Assembly (NCBI RefSeq): GCF_000719285.1 | Contig: NZ_JOFS01000018.1 | Coordinates: 106,430-170,429 of the forward strand | DNA from: Streptomyces bicolor | GTDB taxonomy: Bacteria; Actinomycetota; Actinomycetes; Streptomycetales; Streptomycetaceae | Length of the DNA: 64,000 nt | Direction: 5' to 3' | Shown here: piece after piece, positions 1 through 9,057 of the stretch | Position numbering within the stretch: the first letter of the stretch is position 1 | Layout of the letters: each line of letters starts with the position of its first letter | The notes under the pieces: generated by a model | Databases searched by the model: none | What the model saw: the letters and a program-made list of their open reading frames with translations, nothing else | What the model was told of the DNA's origin: nothing | Translations under genes and position numbers: made by a program

Positions 1-1
1 G

Positions 2-538
2 GCACCCCTGGCCAAGGACGGCGACCAACGCGGCCGGGGCATCATCCGCATCCAGCACTACACGGGCACGCCCGGGGGCACCTACACCCCCGACCGGCAG
101 TACGCCTACCTGGCCGGCGACGGAATGAACCTGGTGGAACTGGTCGCCGTCGACGACCACGGGCGGCTGCTCGCCCTGGAGCGCCAGTACACGGCCGGCA
201 TGGGCACGTCCGTCCGCGTCGTCCAGCTGTCTCTCGCACGGGCACGCGACGTGACCGGCGATGACTCCCTCTACGGCCTCCCCGCGGACGTCTACGCCAG
301 AGAAACGGTCCTGTTCGATCTCGCGAACTGCCCGGCCGGCGGTCCCGGAATGGTCGCCACTCCGGGATCGGCGCAGCTCAACCCGCTGGTCGACAACGTG
401 GAGGGCATGGCCCTGGGCGAGCAGTGGACCGACGGGCGCTACACCGGCTGGCGCCCCCTGTATCTGGTCTCCGACGACAACGGCAGCGGCGACCAGATCA
501 CCCGCTTCTACTCGATCGCCGTGCGCCTGTACCCATAG
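2..538 (+). CDS. phytase-like esterase, C-terminal part (5' truncated by window)
   Basis: Only the last 178 codons are visible; the frame is open from base 2 to the TAG at 536-538 and the start lies upstream of the window. The residues (IIRIQHYTG near the edge, then LVELVAVDDHGRLLALERQY, LVDNVEGMALG and LYLVSDDNGSGDQITRFYSI) fit the C-terminal half of the esterase-like activity of phytase family (Phytase-like, PF13449), a beta-propeller usually found in secreted actinobacterial proteins. Family knowledge, not the visible sequence, suggests secretion and phosphoester hydrolysis; the signal peptide would be outside the window. Substrate unknown. Confidence 0.75.
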   Translation, partial: APLAKDGDQRGRGIIRIQHYTGTPGGTYTPDRQYAYLAGDGMNLVELVAVDDHGRLLALERQYTAGMGTSVRVVQLSLARARDVTGDDSLYGLPADVYARETVLFDLANCPAGGPGMVATPGSAQLNPLVDNVEGMALGEQWTDGRYTGWRPLYLVSDDNGSGDQITRFYSIAVRLYP

Positions 539-609
539 GCATCGCCGTGCGCCTGTACCCCTGGGCACGCTCCGCCGACCCCGCCTCCCACGCCGACTAG
601 TCTCGCCCC

Positions 610-1407
610 ATGTCCCCGGCCAAGAAACGCGCCCGCACCTACGACCCCGCCAGGATCCGCACCGCGGTGCTCGCCCAGTTCGGGAACCTACGCCAGGGCG
701 TACGCACCCTCACCGACGAGCAACTCGCCCTCCCCACCCGCCTGGAGGGCTGGACCGTACGGGACCTGGCCGCGCACGTGACCATGGCCGTGGAGACCGT
801 CAGCCGCAATCTCGACCGCGACGAACCGGCGAAGGCCGAGCTCACCCTCCTCGACTGGCCCTTCGCCACCGCCGCCCGCGCCGGCGACATCGCCGACCAC
901 ACCCGGGGACTCGCCGCGGACAACCCCGACCTCCCGGCCCTCTACGCCCGCGTCGAGGAACGCCTCACGCAGAAGCTGGCGGACGCCCCCGGCGACCGCC
1001 TCCTCGCCGCCCGCACCGGCGCCATGACCCTCGCCGACTACCTGGTCACCCGTACCGTCGAACTCGTCGTCCACACCGACGACCTGAACGCCGCCGTCCC
1101 CGGCCTCGACATCCCCCACGACCGCCAGGCCCTCGCCGCCTGCACCCGCCTCCTCGCCGACGCCCTCGCCGCGAAGGCGCCCGGCGGCTCGACCGAGGTG
1201 CGGATCCCGCCGTACGCCGTCGTGCAGTGCGTCGAAGGGCCGAGGCACACCCGGGGCACCCCGCCCAACGTCGTCGAGACCGACCCGCTGACCTGGATCC
1301 GGCTCGCGACCGGGCGGGTGGCGTGGCAGGACGCCGTGGCGGAGGCCAGGGTGAGCGCGAGCGGGGAGCGGGCGGACCTGGGCGGGCTGCTGCCGCTCAT
1401 GGGCTGA
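610..1407 (+). CDS. maleylpyruvate isomerase family, mycothiol-dependent (sterol-carrier type)
   Basis: 265 residues. The N-terminal half (LTDEQLALPTRLEGWTVRDL followed by AAHVTMAVETV) has the DinB/maleylpyruvate isomerase four-helix pattern, in which a His of the LxGWTVRDLAAH segment binds metal. The C-terminal part resembles the sterol-carrier-like domain that often follows in Streptomyces homologues. Members use mycothiol as thiol cofactor, but the substrate here cannot be told. No Shine-Dalgarno precedes the ATG. A TAGTCT hexamer at 598-603 ends six bases before the ATG, so the mRNA may be leaderless (inference). Confidence 0.8.
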   Translation: MSPAKKRARTYDPARIRTAVLAQFGNLRQGVRTLTDEQLALPTRLEGWTVRDLAAHVTMAVETVSRNLDRDEPAKAELTLLDWPFATAARAGDIADHTRGLAADNPDLPALYARVEERLTQKLADAPGDRLLAARTGAMTLADYLVTRTVELVVHTDDLNAAVPGLDIPHDRQALAACTRLLADALAAKAPGGSTEVRIPPYAVVQCVEGPRHTRGTPPNVVETDPLTWIRLATGRVAWQDAVAEARVSASGERADLGGLLPLMG

Positions 1408-1463
1408 CGGGCGACAAGCGGAACCGAGCGGAACCGGTCCGGTGTCCCTCCCGTCCCACCGGC

Positions 1464-2252
1464 ATGGACACACTCGGCATGGACAAACCGCAGCGACTGG
1501 CCGCTCTCGCCGCACTCACCCTCCTCCCGCTCGCCGTGGCCTGCGGCAACGAAAAAGCGGGCAGCGACACCGTCGGCACGGGGGCGGCGGCCTCCGTCAC
1601 CGGCGTCCACTGGGCTGTCGACGACATCACCGTGGACGGGAAGAAGAGCGCCGCTCCGAACAGCGCCTGGCTGCGCATCGCCGACGGCGGCGAGGTCAAG
1701 GGCAACCTCGGCTGCAACAACTTCGGCGCCGACGCCGCCTTCGCCGACAGCCACGTCACCTTCGACAAGATGCAGGCGACCGAGATGGCCTGCGACGGCG
1801 TCCCCACGGACTTCGAGACGACCCTCGCCCGCACCCTCTCCGCCGGCGACCTCACCGCCGAGGTCAAGGGCGACAAGCTCACCCTCACCACCGCGGACGG
1901 CGACCGCGTCGCCCTCACCAAGCAGGAGGCCGCCCTGCTCAAGGGCACGAAGTGGACCATCACCAGCCCCGACACCGACGGCAAGGCCCACCTCACCTTC
2001 GACGAGAAGACCGGAATGGTCAGCGGCAGTCTCGGCTGCAACAAGGTGAGGGCCACCGCGACGGTGAGCGACGGCAGTATCACGCTCGGCACCGCGTCCA
2101 CCACCCGAATGATGTGCGACACCTCACTCATGGATACGGAGAAGAGCCTCCTGAAGCTCTTCGACGGCACGGTGAAGTACGCACTCGATCACCGCAATCT
2201 CACTCTGACCAGCGAAAACGGCGAGCGCGTGAGCGCGGCCGCCGCCGAGTGA
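1464..2252 (+). CDS. META domain-containing lipoprotein
   Basis: 262 residues from the first ATG; a second in-frame ATG at 1479 is an equally possible start, and neither has a convincing ribosome binding site. A short basic N-terminus, a hydrophobic stretch (LAALAALTLLPLAVAC) and the lipobox Cys predict an exported lipoprotein. Two tandem META domains follow, each with the hallmark LGCN motif (NLGCNNFGA, then SLGCNKVRA) and a later Met-x-Cys (TEMACDG, TRMMCDT). META domains (HslJ-like) are small beta-rich envelope domains linked to stress tolerance; no enzymatic role is established. It precedes purF by 61 bases. Confidence 0.85.
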   Translation: MDTLGMDKPQRLAALAALTLLPLAVACGNEKAGSDTVGTGAAASVTGVHWAVDDITVDGKKSAAPNSAWLRIADGGEVKGNLGCNNFGADAAFADSHVTFDKMQATEMACDGVPTDFETTLARTLSAGDLTAEVKGDKLTLTTADGDRVALTKQEAALLKGTKWTITSPDTDGKAHLTFDEKTGMVSGSLGCNKVRATATVSDGSITLGTASTTRMMCDTSLMDTEKSLLKLFDGTVKYALDHRNLTLTSENGERVSAAAAE

Positions 2253-2300
2253 TCCTTTACGGGCGCGTATCCCCAATTCGGACCAGTGGTCGATCTCGCC

Positions 2301-2316
2301 TACACTCGATGGCGTG
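2301..2316 (+). promoter_or_regulatory. candidate -10 element placing purF as leaderless
   Basis: TACACT at 2301-2306 ends seven bases before the GTG start of purF at 2314, the spacing expected when transcription begins at the start codon. There is no purine-rich Shine-Dalgarno before the GTG. No good -35 hexamer is visible, so this is an inference from spacing only. Confidence 0.35.
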
Positions 2317-3843
2317 CCACGTGGTGACGGTCGACTCAATCACGATCTGCTTCCCGGCGAGAAAGGCCCCCAGGACGCTTGCGGCGTCTTCGGTGTCTGG
2401 GCTCCGGGCGAAGAGGTCGCAAAGCTCACGTACTTCGGGCTCTACGCCCTCCAGCATCGGGGCCAGGAATCCGCGGGAATCGCGGTCAGCAACGGCTCCC
2501 AGATCCTCGTCTTCAAGGACATGGGCCTGGTCTCCCAGGTCTTCGACGAGACCTCGCTCGGTTCGCTCCAGGGTCACATCGCGGTGGGCCACGCCCGCTA
2601 CTCGACCACCGGCGCCTCCGTGTGGGAGAACGCCCAGCCGACGTTCCGCGCCACCGCGCACGGCTCCATCGCGCTCGGCCACAACGGCAACCTGGTCAAC
2701 ACGGCCCAGCTCGCCGAGATGGTCGCCGACCTGCCCAAGCAGGAGGGCGGCCGTACCCCGCGCGTCGCGGCCACCAACGACACCGACCTGCTGACCGCGC
2801 TGCTCGCGGCCCAGGTCGACGAGGACGGCAAGCCGCTGACCATCGAGGAGGCCGCCCACCAGGTCCTCCCGCAGGTCAAGGGCGCCTTCAGCCTCGTCTT
2901 CATGGACGAGCACACCCTCTACGCCGCCCGCGACCCGCAGGGCATCCGCCCGCTGGTCCTCGGCCGCCTGGAGCGCGGCTGGGTCGCCGCGTCCGAGTCC
3001 GCCGCCCTCGACATCGTCGGCGCCAGCTACGTCCGCGAGATCGAGCCGGGTGAGTTCGTCGCCATCGACGAGAACGGCCTGCGCACCTCGCGATTCGCGG
3101 AAGCGAAGCCCAAGGGCTGTGTCTTCGAGTACGTCTACCTGGCCCGCCCGGACACCGACATCGCCGGCCGGAACGTGTACCTCTCCCGCGTGGAGATGGG
3201 CCGCCGCCTCGCGAAGGAAGCCCCGGTCGAGGCCGATCTGGTCATAGCGACCCCGGAGTCCGGCACCCCGGCCGCCATCGGCTACGCGGAGGCGAGCGGC
3301 ATCCCGTTCGGTGCGGGTCTGGTGAAGAACGCGTACGTCGGCCGTACGTTCATCCAGCCCTCGCAGACCATCCGCCAGCTCGGCATCCGCCTGAAGCTGA
3401 ACCCGCTGAAGGAAGTCATCAAGGGCAAGCGGCTGGTCGTCGTCGACGACTCGATCGTGCGCGGCAACACCCAGCGCGCCCTGGTCCGCATGCTCCGCGA
3501 GGCAGGAGCGGCCGAGGTCCACATCCGGATCTCGTCCCCGCCCGTGAAGTGGCCGTGCTTCTTCGGCATCGACTTCGCCACCCGCGCCGAGCTCATCGCC
3601 AACGGCATGACCATCGAGGAGATCGGCACCTCGCTCGGCGCCGACTCCCTGTCGTACATCTCCATCGACGGCATGATCGAGGCGACCACCATCGCCAAGC
3701 CGAACCTGTGCCGCGCCTGCTTCGACGGCGAGTACCCGATGGAGCTCCCGGACCCCGAGCTGCTCGGCAAGCAGCTCCTGGAGACCGAGCTCGCGGCCGG
3801 TACGGCCGCCCCGGCTGCCGTCGACGCGATCCGTCGCCCGTAA
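2314..3843 (+). CDS. purF: amidophosphoribosyltransferase
   Basis: 509 residues, GTG start. Catalyses the first committed step of purine synthesis: PRPP + glutamine to 5-phosphoribosylamine + glutamate + PPi. Cys23 in QDACGVFGVW is the glutaminase nucleophile, so the first 22 residues are the propeptide cleaved in this class. The N-terminal Ntn-hydrolase domain shows LQHRGQESAG and HARYSTTG; the C-terminal phosphoribosyltransferase domain has the PRPP loop VVVDDSIVRGNT (about 375-386). Cysteines in KGCVFEY and the late LCRACFDGEYP match the [4Fe-4S]-binding type. purM follows after 31 bases, so the two are probably cotranscribed. Confidence 0.97.
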   Translation: MPRGDGRLNHDLLPGEKGPQDACGVFGVWAPGEEVAKLTYFGLYALQHRGQESAGIAVSNGSQILVFKDMGLVSQVFDETSLGSLQGHIAVGHARYSTTGASVWENAQPTFRATAHGSIALGHNGNLVNTAQLAEMVADLPKQEGGRTPRVAATNDTDLLTALLAAQVDEDGKPLTIEEAAHQVLPQVKGAFSLVFMDEHTLYAARDPQGIRPLVLGRLERGWVAASESAALDIVGASYVREIEPGEFVAIDENGLRTSRFAEAKPKGCVFEYVYLARPDTDIAGRNVYLSRVEMGRRLAKEAPVEADLVIATPESGTPAAIGYAEASGIPFGAGLVKNAYVGRTFIQPSQTIRQLGIRLKLNPLKEVIKGKRLVVVDDSIVRGNTQRALVRMLREAGAAEVHIRISSPPVKWPCFFGIDFATRAELIANGMTIEEIGTSLGADSLSYISIDGMIEATTIAKPNLCRACFDGEYPMELPDPELLGKQLLETELAAGTAAPAAVDAIRRP

Positions 3844-3874
3844 GCCCCGTAACCAACCCGAAAGATCCCAGGCA

Positions 3875-4951
3875 ATGTCTGAGACTGTTGTGCCCGGCGG
3901 CGCTTCCTACGCGGCCGCAGGCGTCGACATCGAGGCGGGCGACCGCGCGGTCGAGCTGATGAAGGAGTGGGTCAAGAAGACGCAGCGCCCCGAGGTCCTC
4001 GGCGGCCTCGGCGGTTTCGCCGGCCTCTTCGACGCCTCCGCCCTCAAGCGCTACGAGCGCCCGCTGCTCGCCTCCGCCACCGACGGCGTCGGCACCAAGG
4101 TCGACGTCGCCCGCCAGATGGGCGTCTACGACACCATCGGCCACGACCTGGTCGCCATGGTCATGGACGACATCGTGGTGTGCGGCGCCGAGCCGCTGTT
4201 CATGACCGACTACATCTGCGTCGGCAAGGTTCACCCCGAGCGGGTCGCCGCCATCGTCAAGGGCATCGCGGAAGGCTGTGTGCTGGCCGGCTGCGCCCTG
4301 GTGGGCGGCGAGACGGCCGAGCACCCGGGTCTGCTCGGCGAGGACGACTTCGACGTGGCGGGCGCCGGAACGGGCGTCGTGGAGGCCGACCGGCTGCTGG
4401 GCGCCGATCGCATCCGTACGGGTGACACGGTGATCGCCATGGCGGCGTCCGGCCTTCACTCGAACGGGTACTCGCTGGTCCGGCACGTCCTGCTGAACCA
4501 GGCCGGTCTCGCCCTGGACGCGCAGATCGACGACCTCGGCCGCACCCTCGGCGAGGAGCTGCTGGAGCCGACCAAGATCTACTCGCTGGACTGCCTGGCC
4601 CTCACCCGGACGACGGACGTGCACGCGTTCAGCCACGTCACGGGTGGCGGTCTGGCCGCGAACCTGGCCCGCGTGATCCCGGACGACCTCCATGCGATCG
4701 TCGACCGCTCCACCTGGACCCCGGCCCCGATCTTCGACCTCGTCGGGAAGACCGGCTCTGTCGAGCTCCTGGAGCTGGAGAAGACCCTGAACATGGGCGT
4801 CGGCATGATCGCGATCGTGCCGGAGGAGTCCACGGACGCGGCGCTGGCGACGCTGGCCGACCGAGGCGTGGACGCCTGGGTCGCGGGCGAGATCACGGAC
4901 AGGGGCGACCAGGAGACGGGCGCCGCCCTCGTCGGCACGTATTCAAATTAA
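3875..4951 (+). CDS. purM: phosphoribosylformylglycinamidine cyclo-ligase (AIR synthetase)
   Basis: 358 residues, close to the family norm of about 350. Converts FGAM to aminoimidazole ribotide using ATP, the fifth step of purine synthesis. Visible family features include ASATDGVGTKVDVARQMG, the metal/ATP region MDDIVVCGAEPLFMTDYI, and ALVGGETAEHPG. The ATG at 3875 follows purF closely. A hairpin at 4988-5019 ends the convergent interval before the DUF3073 gene. Confidence 0.97.
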   Translation: MSETVVPGGASYAAAGVDIEAGDRAVELMKEWVKKTQRPEVLGGLGGFAGLFDASALKRYERPLLASATDGVGTKVDVARQMGVYDTIGHDLVAMVMDDIVVCGAEPLFMTDYICVGKVHPERVAAIVKGIAEGCVLAGCALVGGETAEHPGLLGEDDFDVAGAGTGVVEADRLLGADRIRTGDTVIAMAASGLHSNGYSLVRHVLLNQAGLALDAQIDDLGRTLGEELLEPTKIYSLDCLALTRTTDVHAFSHVTGGGLAANLARVIPDDLHAIVDRSTWTPAPIFDLVGKTGSVELLELEKTLNMGVGMIAIVPEESTDAALATLADRGVDAWVAGEITDRGDQETGAALVGTYSN

Positions 4952-4987
4952 ACGCGCCGCCGGCTGAAGACCTGCGGGCAGCACAGA

Positions 4988-5019
4988 ACCCGGCCGGTGA
5001 CCGAGGTCACCGACCGGGT
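4988..5019. terminator. hairpin between convergent purM and DUF3073 genes
   Basis: Arms 4988-5001 and 5006-5019 are complementary over 14 positions with one C:A mismatch and a four-base loop. It lies between convergent genes, so it could stop transcription from both sides. There is no U-tract, as is common in high-GC actinobacteria. Confidence 0.6.
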
Positions 5020-5036
5020 GAGTGCTCAATGCAAAG

Positions 5037-5285
5037 TCAAGCGCCGCGACGCTGCTCCGAGGGGTCCTCGTCCTGATCCTCGTCGTCGTCCTCATAGAGG
5101 TCGGCGTACTTGGAGTACAGGTCGTCGTCCTGCTCATCGTCCTCGAAGCGATCGCCGTTCGGCGACTGGTTCGATGTCGATGCGCCCAGCTCTTCAGCCA
5201 GGCGTGACAGGTCCGTCCCACCGCTGTTGTACTTCAGCTGGCGGGCGACCTTCGTCTGCTTGGCCTTGGCCCGGCCGCGCCCCAT
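5037..5285 (-). CDS. DUF3073 domain-containing protein
   Basis: 82 residues, ATG start preceded by a GAGGGGG stretch. The N-terminus MGRGRAKAKQTKVARQLKY is strongly basic and the C-terminus (EDDEQDDDLYSKYADLYED and on) strongly acidic, the fixed pattern of the actinobacterial DUF3073 family found next to purM in Streptomyces. No function is established. The charge pattern suggests a nucleic-acid or ribosome contact, which is inference. Confidence 0.9.
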   Translation of the reverse strand: MGRGRAKAKQTKVARQLKYNSGGTDLSRLAEELGASTSNQSPNGDRFEDDEQDDDLYSKYADLYEDDDEDQDEDPSEQRRGA

Positions 5286-5494
5286 GGCTCGACCCCCTCA
5301 ACGACGGGGCTCGACGGCCCCAGAGTCTGACACGCGTTCATGTTCCGGAACGGACTCTCGATGGAGAGGCCGGTCCGTAGGGCTTCCACGGTACCTGAGC
5401 CCGCGCCCATACGGTACGTCGCCCGCAGCACAGGCGTGTGCCCAGGACCTTCGAGGTGCCCTGTCCTCGCTGGTCAACGGCGATTTTAACCACT

Positions 5495-5586
5495 TACCGG
5501 CGGTCGACCCGCCGGTAGAAGTGAGAGTTCTCTCCAACTGCCCACCGGCGGGTACCGGCCAAACCCGTGTTATGGGTTGCGGCCGG
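5495..5586 (-). terminator. two hairpins downstream of vdh
   Basis: Hairpin 1, immediately after the vdh stop, is imperfect: 5555-5566 pairs with 5574-5586 around GTGTTAT. Hairpin 2 is perfect: 9-bp arms at 5495-5503 and 5509-5517 with a TCGAC loop, followed on the minus strand by an A/T-rich run (GGTTAAAATC). Together they probably terminate vdh. The rest of the 315-base interval 5286-5600 holds no gene that I can see. Confidence 0.55.
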
Positions 5587-5600
5587 CTCGGTTCCCCGGC

Positions 5601-6689
5601 TCAGATCGCCCTGCGCGCCTCCGCCATCCGCTGCTCGGCGATCCGGTCGGCCGCGGCGGCCGGCGGAATCCCATCTGCCTTCGCACGTGCGAATATGGCC
5701 AGCGTGGTGTCGTAGATCTTCGCGGCCTTCGCCTTGCACCGCTCGAAGTCGAACCCGTGCAGCTCGTCGGCGACCTGGATGACACCGCCGGCGTTCACCA
5801 CGTAGTCGGGCGCGTAGAGGATCCCGCGGTCGGCGATGTCCTTCTCGACGCCCGGGTGGGCGAGCTGGTTGTTGGCCGCGCCGCACACCACCTTGGCGGT
5901 CAGCACCGGCACGGTGTCGTCGTTCAGGGCGCCGCCGAGCGCGCAGGGGGCGTAGATGTCGAGGCCCTCGACGCGGATCAGGGTCGCGGTGTCGGCGACG
6001 GCCGTGACGCCCGTCGGGTGGGCGGCGAGGATCCGGCCGACGGCCTCCTCGCGCACGTCCGTGATGACGACCTCGGCACCCTCCGCGCGCAGGTGCTCCG
6101 CCAGGTGGTGGCCGACCTTGCCGACGCCCGCGATGCCGACCTTGCGGCCGCGCAGCGACGGATCGCCCCACAGGTGCTGGGCGGAGGCGCGCATGCCCTG
6201 GTAGACGCCGAAGGCGGTGAGCACGGAGGAGTCGCCCGCGCCGCCGTTCTCCGGGGAGCGGCCGGTCGTCCAGCGGCACTCGCGGGCCACGACGTCCATG
6301 TCGGCGACGTACGTACCGACGTCGCAGGCGGTGACGTACCGGCCACCGAGCGAGGCCACGAACCGGCCGTACGCGAGCAGCAGCTCCTCGCTCTTGATCC
6401 GGTCCGGGTCGCCGATGATCACGGCCTTGCCGCCGCCGTGGTCGAGACCGGCCATGGCGTTCTTGTACGACATCCCGCGCGCGAGGTTCAGGGCGTCGGC
6501 GACGGCCTCTTCCTCGGTCGCGTACGGGTAGAAGCGCGTACCGCCGAGGGCCGGGCCCAGAGCGGTGGAGTGGATGGCGATGACGGCCTTGAGGCCGCTG
6601 GCGCGGTCCTGGCAGAGCACTACTTGCTCATGACCCCCCTGATCCGAGTGGAACAGGGTGTGCAGGACGCCGTGTGTTACGTCGGTCAC
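5601..6689 (-). CDS. vdh: valine (branched-chain amino acid) dehydrogenase
   Basis: 362 residues; GTG start with AGGAG eight bases upstream. NAD-dependent oxidative deamination of valine and other branched-chain amino acids to 2-oxo acids, feeding acyl-CoA precursors of polyketides in Streptomyces. The Glu/Leu/Val dehydrogenase signature is clear: [12 protein letters not shown], the catalytic Lys in [16 protein letters not shown], a Rossmann [16 protein letters not shown] (about 189-204), and [12 protein letters not shown]. It stands alone, convergent with the DUF3073 gene and divergent from the next gene. Confidence 0.95.
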   Translation of the reverse strand: MTDVTHGVLHTLFHSDQGGHEQVVLCQDRASGLKAVIAIHSTALGPALGGTRFYPYATEEEAVADALNLARGMSYKNAMAGLDHGGGKAVIIGDPDRIKSEELLLAYGRFVASLGGRYVTACDVGTYVADMDVVARECRWTTGRSPENGGAGDSSVLTAFGVYQGMRASAQHLWGDPSLRGRKVGIAGVGKVGHHLAEHLRAEGAEVVITDVREEAVGRILAAHPTGVTAVADTATLIRVEGLDIYAPCALGGALNDDTVPVLTAKVVCGAANNQLAHPGVEKDIADRGILYAPDYVVNAGGVIQVADELHGFDFERCKAKAAKIYDTTLAIFARAKADGIPPAAAADRIAEQRMAEARRAI

Positions 6690-6910
6690 TGTGGTGACTC
6701 CTGAGTACGTTGCGGCGATTGGAGCGAGCTCCCGTACGGGTGGCGGGGGCTGTGAGCATGAGATTAGACCCGTGAGCGGCCCGCCGACCCGCAGAGCTCA
6801 GGATCACCTACTCCCGGAGTAAGGCCGTGCGACGATTTGCATAGTTTTCCCGCACGTCTGTAGGCGGGTTTCGCAGGTTTTCCTGGCAGACGGCGGGGGA
6901 GGGAGCAGGC

Positions 6911-7753
6911 GTGCCCAAGGTGTCCTCGGTGATCGTCCCGTACGCGGCCTATCTGCGCGTGTACGAGCCGCTGGCCGCCTTCCCGGAGCCGGAGCGCGGC
7001 CACTGGGCCCGCTACGCCCGCCGCCCCGACCGCCCGTCGTACCAGGACGAACTGCGCCGCTCCCTGGCCGACTTGCTGCCCACGCCACCCGTCGCCGTCC
7101 CCGTGCACGAGAGCAGCGACGCCTTCGTGCTGGAGGTCGACGGGGTGCTGTGCGTGTGCCCGTGGCGCACCCGGCTGCGCGGCTGGCAGGCCCTCGGGGA
7201 GCTCCCCGACGAGCTGCCGAAGCCGGTGCTGGACGCGGTGCTGCCGGAGGTCGTACGGCGCCAGGCGGCCCAGGACTACGAGCGCTGGCTGGCCCGCAAC
7301 CCGGACGCCCGGCCCTGGATCCGCACCTCGACCTGGCAGGTGCCGCTGCACTGGTTCGTGCTGGTGTCGGACGAGGAGCGGCGCTTCGACAAGGGCTCGG
7401 GCGAGGTTCCGCCGATGCTGCGCTACCGGACGCCGATGGTGCAGGCGCGGCGGCGGGTGGCGCGGGCGCTGCGGACGCTGAAGGACGCCATCGACGAAGG
7501 GCCGCTCATCGACGGCCTGGTGGACGTGGGGCGCTGGCTGGAGGAGTTCCACCCGCGCTCGCTGGTCGAGCTGGACTACGGCGGCCTGGTGCACACCCTG
7601 CCGGCCGGCGACCTGGAGGACGATCACTCGGCGGCCGATGTGGCCGCCGGCATCGAGGCGCTGCGGCTCGGCGACGGGGCGGCCGCGGGGGAGGCGTACG
7701 CGCGGCTCGTGGAGCGGTGGCGGGCGGTGCGCGACCGGCGGTCGGCGAACTGA
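6911..7753 (+). CDS. conserved actinobacterial hypothetical protein
   Basis: 280 residues; GTG start with GGGGGAGGGAG about ten bases upstream. No signal peptide or membrane segment. The protein is rich in Trp, Arg and acidic residues (YEPLAAFPEPERGHWARYAR near the start, PWIRTSTWQVPLHWFVLVSD mid-protein). I recognise it as the soluble protein usually found between vdh and bldC in Streptomyces, but I know no domain name or function for it. Confidence 0.8.
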   Translation: MPKVSSVIVPYAAYLRVYEPLAAFPEPERGHWARYARRPDRPSYQDELRRSLADLLPTPPVAVPVHESSDAFVLEVDGVLCVCPWRTRLRGWQALGELPDELPKPVLDAVLPEVVRRQAAQDYERWLARNPDARPWIRTSTWQVPLHWFVLVSDEERRFDKGSGEVPPMLRYRTPMVQARRRVARALRTLKDAIDEGPLIDGLVDVGRWLEEFHPRSLVELDYGGLVHTLPAGDLEDDHSAADVAAGIEALRLGDGAAAGEAYARLVERWRAVRDRRSAN

Positions 7754-7762
7754 GCCGGTTGA

Positions 7763-7834
7763 TGTGACCTGGCGCACTGTCCCCGGTGTGACCTGAGGCA
7801 CTGCGTTGGGTGTGACCTGACGCACTGTGTGATG
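7763..7834. repeat. 24-bp direct tandem repeat, three copies
   Basis: Copies start at 7763, 7787 and 7811, each beginning TGTGACCTG and continuing with a GCACTG core at +11; a decayed fourth copy begins near 7834 (TGTAACGAACTGGCG). The array sits directly after the upstream gene and about 520 bases before bldC. The exact 24-bp period and strong conservation of the first nine bases suggest repeated protein binding on one face of the helix, or a decayed duplication; no function is shown. Confidence 0.75.
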
Positions 7835-8091
7835 TAACGAACTGGCGTTTGACGGGGCGCCCGTTTTGGGGTTTCGTGCTCGCTCTGAGGTTCTTGATGC
7901 CTCGTCAACATGGGACGTAGGACCCGATCCGGGCGTATGCATCAAGGATGCGTCAACGCGCGTAAGCGTGACGGACCGCACGTACGCGGCCCTTGCGCCC
8001 CTAACCCACCCTCGTGCCAAAATAGGACAAGGAGTCCGGGGAGGACTCTCTCTCGACATTGCACGCTTTGGGGGGTCTTGTGACTCCTGCG

Positions 8092-8120
8092 CGCCACTGT
8101 GACTGATCGTCACAGTGGCG
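8092..8120. promoter_or_regulatory. perfect 12-bp inverted repeat in the bldC leader
   Basis: CGCCACTGTGAC at 8092-8103 and GTCACAGTGGCG at 8109-8120 are perfect reverse complements with a TGATC loop. It lies about 235 bases before bldC. No U-run follows, so a protein-binding operator or an RNA stem in a long 5' leader fits better than a simple terminator. The remainder of 7835-8354 holds no credible gene. Confidence 0.6.
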
Positions 8121-8354
8121 TGACTGTCCGCTATGGCATGGTCCATCGGCTTCCGTCGCTGATGAACACCTGGGAGGGCAATTCCATCGGTTTGGCCGAC
8201 GCGGCTGGACAGATGGTGTAGTTGTAGTGCCGAGGACAAGCCGTTCGTCCTATAACCGACTCGACTCGCGTCCGCCATTTCGGGCAACGCGGGTCAAGGT
8301 GCAGAATTTAGAGGAAAGAACCGAGAAGGTTCGGTTCTCCCGAGGAGGCCGCTC

Positions 8355-8561
8355 ATGACCGCTCGCACCCCTGATGCCGAGCCGCTGCTGACCCCGGCTG
8401 AGGTCGCCACCATGTTCCGCGTGGACCCGAAGACGGTCACGCGGTGGGCGAAGGCCGGGAAGCTCACGTCCATCCGTACGCTCGGCGGGCACCGCCGCTA
8501 CCGCGAGGCTGAGGTCCGCGCACTGCTCGCGGGTATCCCGCAGCAGCGCAGCGAGGCCTGA
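8355..8561 (+). CDS. bldC: MerR-like developmental regulator BldC
   Basis: 68 residues; ATG with a strong GAGGAGG seven bases upstream. BldC is a single MerR-type winged HTH without an effector domain (LLTPAEVATMFRVDPKTVTR, then the wing with LGGHRRYREAEVRALL). It binds direct repeats cooperatively and delays entry into development in Streptomyces. The length matches the known protein. It is monocistronic, with about 600 bases of leader and a strong terminator behind. Confidence 0.97.
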   Translation: MTARTPDAEPLLTPAEVATMFRVDPKTVTRWAKAGKLTSIRTLGGHRRYREAEVRALLAGIPQQRSEA

Positions 8562-8707
8562 ACAACTGCATAACCGGGCAAACCGGCGGTTCCCCCAACT
8601 CGCCGTGGCGCCCGAACTCTAGCTCCAAGCGACGCGGGTTCTGCCCCAACAGGGCCCACGCCCAAGCCGAACAGAGCTTCGCAGGCACGCAACAAGGGTG
8701 CGTCGTA

Positions 8708-8747
8708 GATCGCGCTGGACTCCGCCGGGTCCAGCGCGATCTTTTTT
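8708..8747 (+). terminator. Rho-independent terminator of bldC
   Basis: 13-bp perfect stem (8708-8720 with 8729-8741), eight-base loop, then a run of six T. This is a textbook intrinsic terminator and unusually canonical for this genome. Confidence 0.93.
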
Positions 8748-9057
8748 GTGTGCGGAGTGTGTGCCGGCCGGTGTCCTGTGGGCAGGCTTGTCGGAGTCTG
8801 GGGAGGGGGGTCGGATCTCCTGTGGACTCGCTCTGGGTGGTTGCTGAGCGTGTGCGGGCCGATCCTTCTCAGTTGGTGCAATTGCACATATTAAATTGAC
8901 CAGTTGTAGGCGGGGTGTAAGTACCGCGTTCCCGGAAACTCATGCGGTGACACCCGTCACACGCCTCGATGCTTGTTGCCGCTGGCCGGTGTGCGCTAAA
9001 GGGGCGCGCGAGGCTCCAGCACCCCATCGCTGAGCGGGAGTTGACGCCCGCGAGGCG

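Noticed and set aside
5110..5715. Plus-strand frame opposite DUF3073 and the vdh 3' end
   Set aside because: Shadow of two minus-strand genes and a hairpin region.
7763..7834. CRISPR array
   Set aside because: The 24-bp units are contiguous without spacers, and no cas genes are present.
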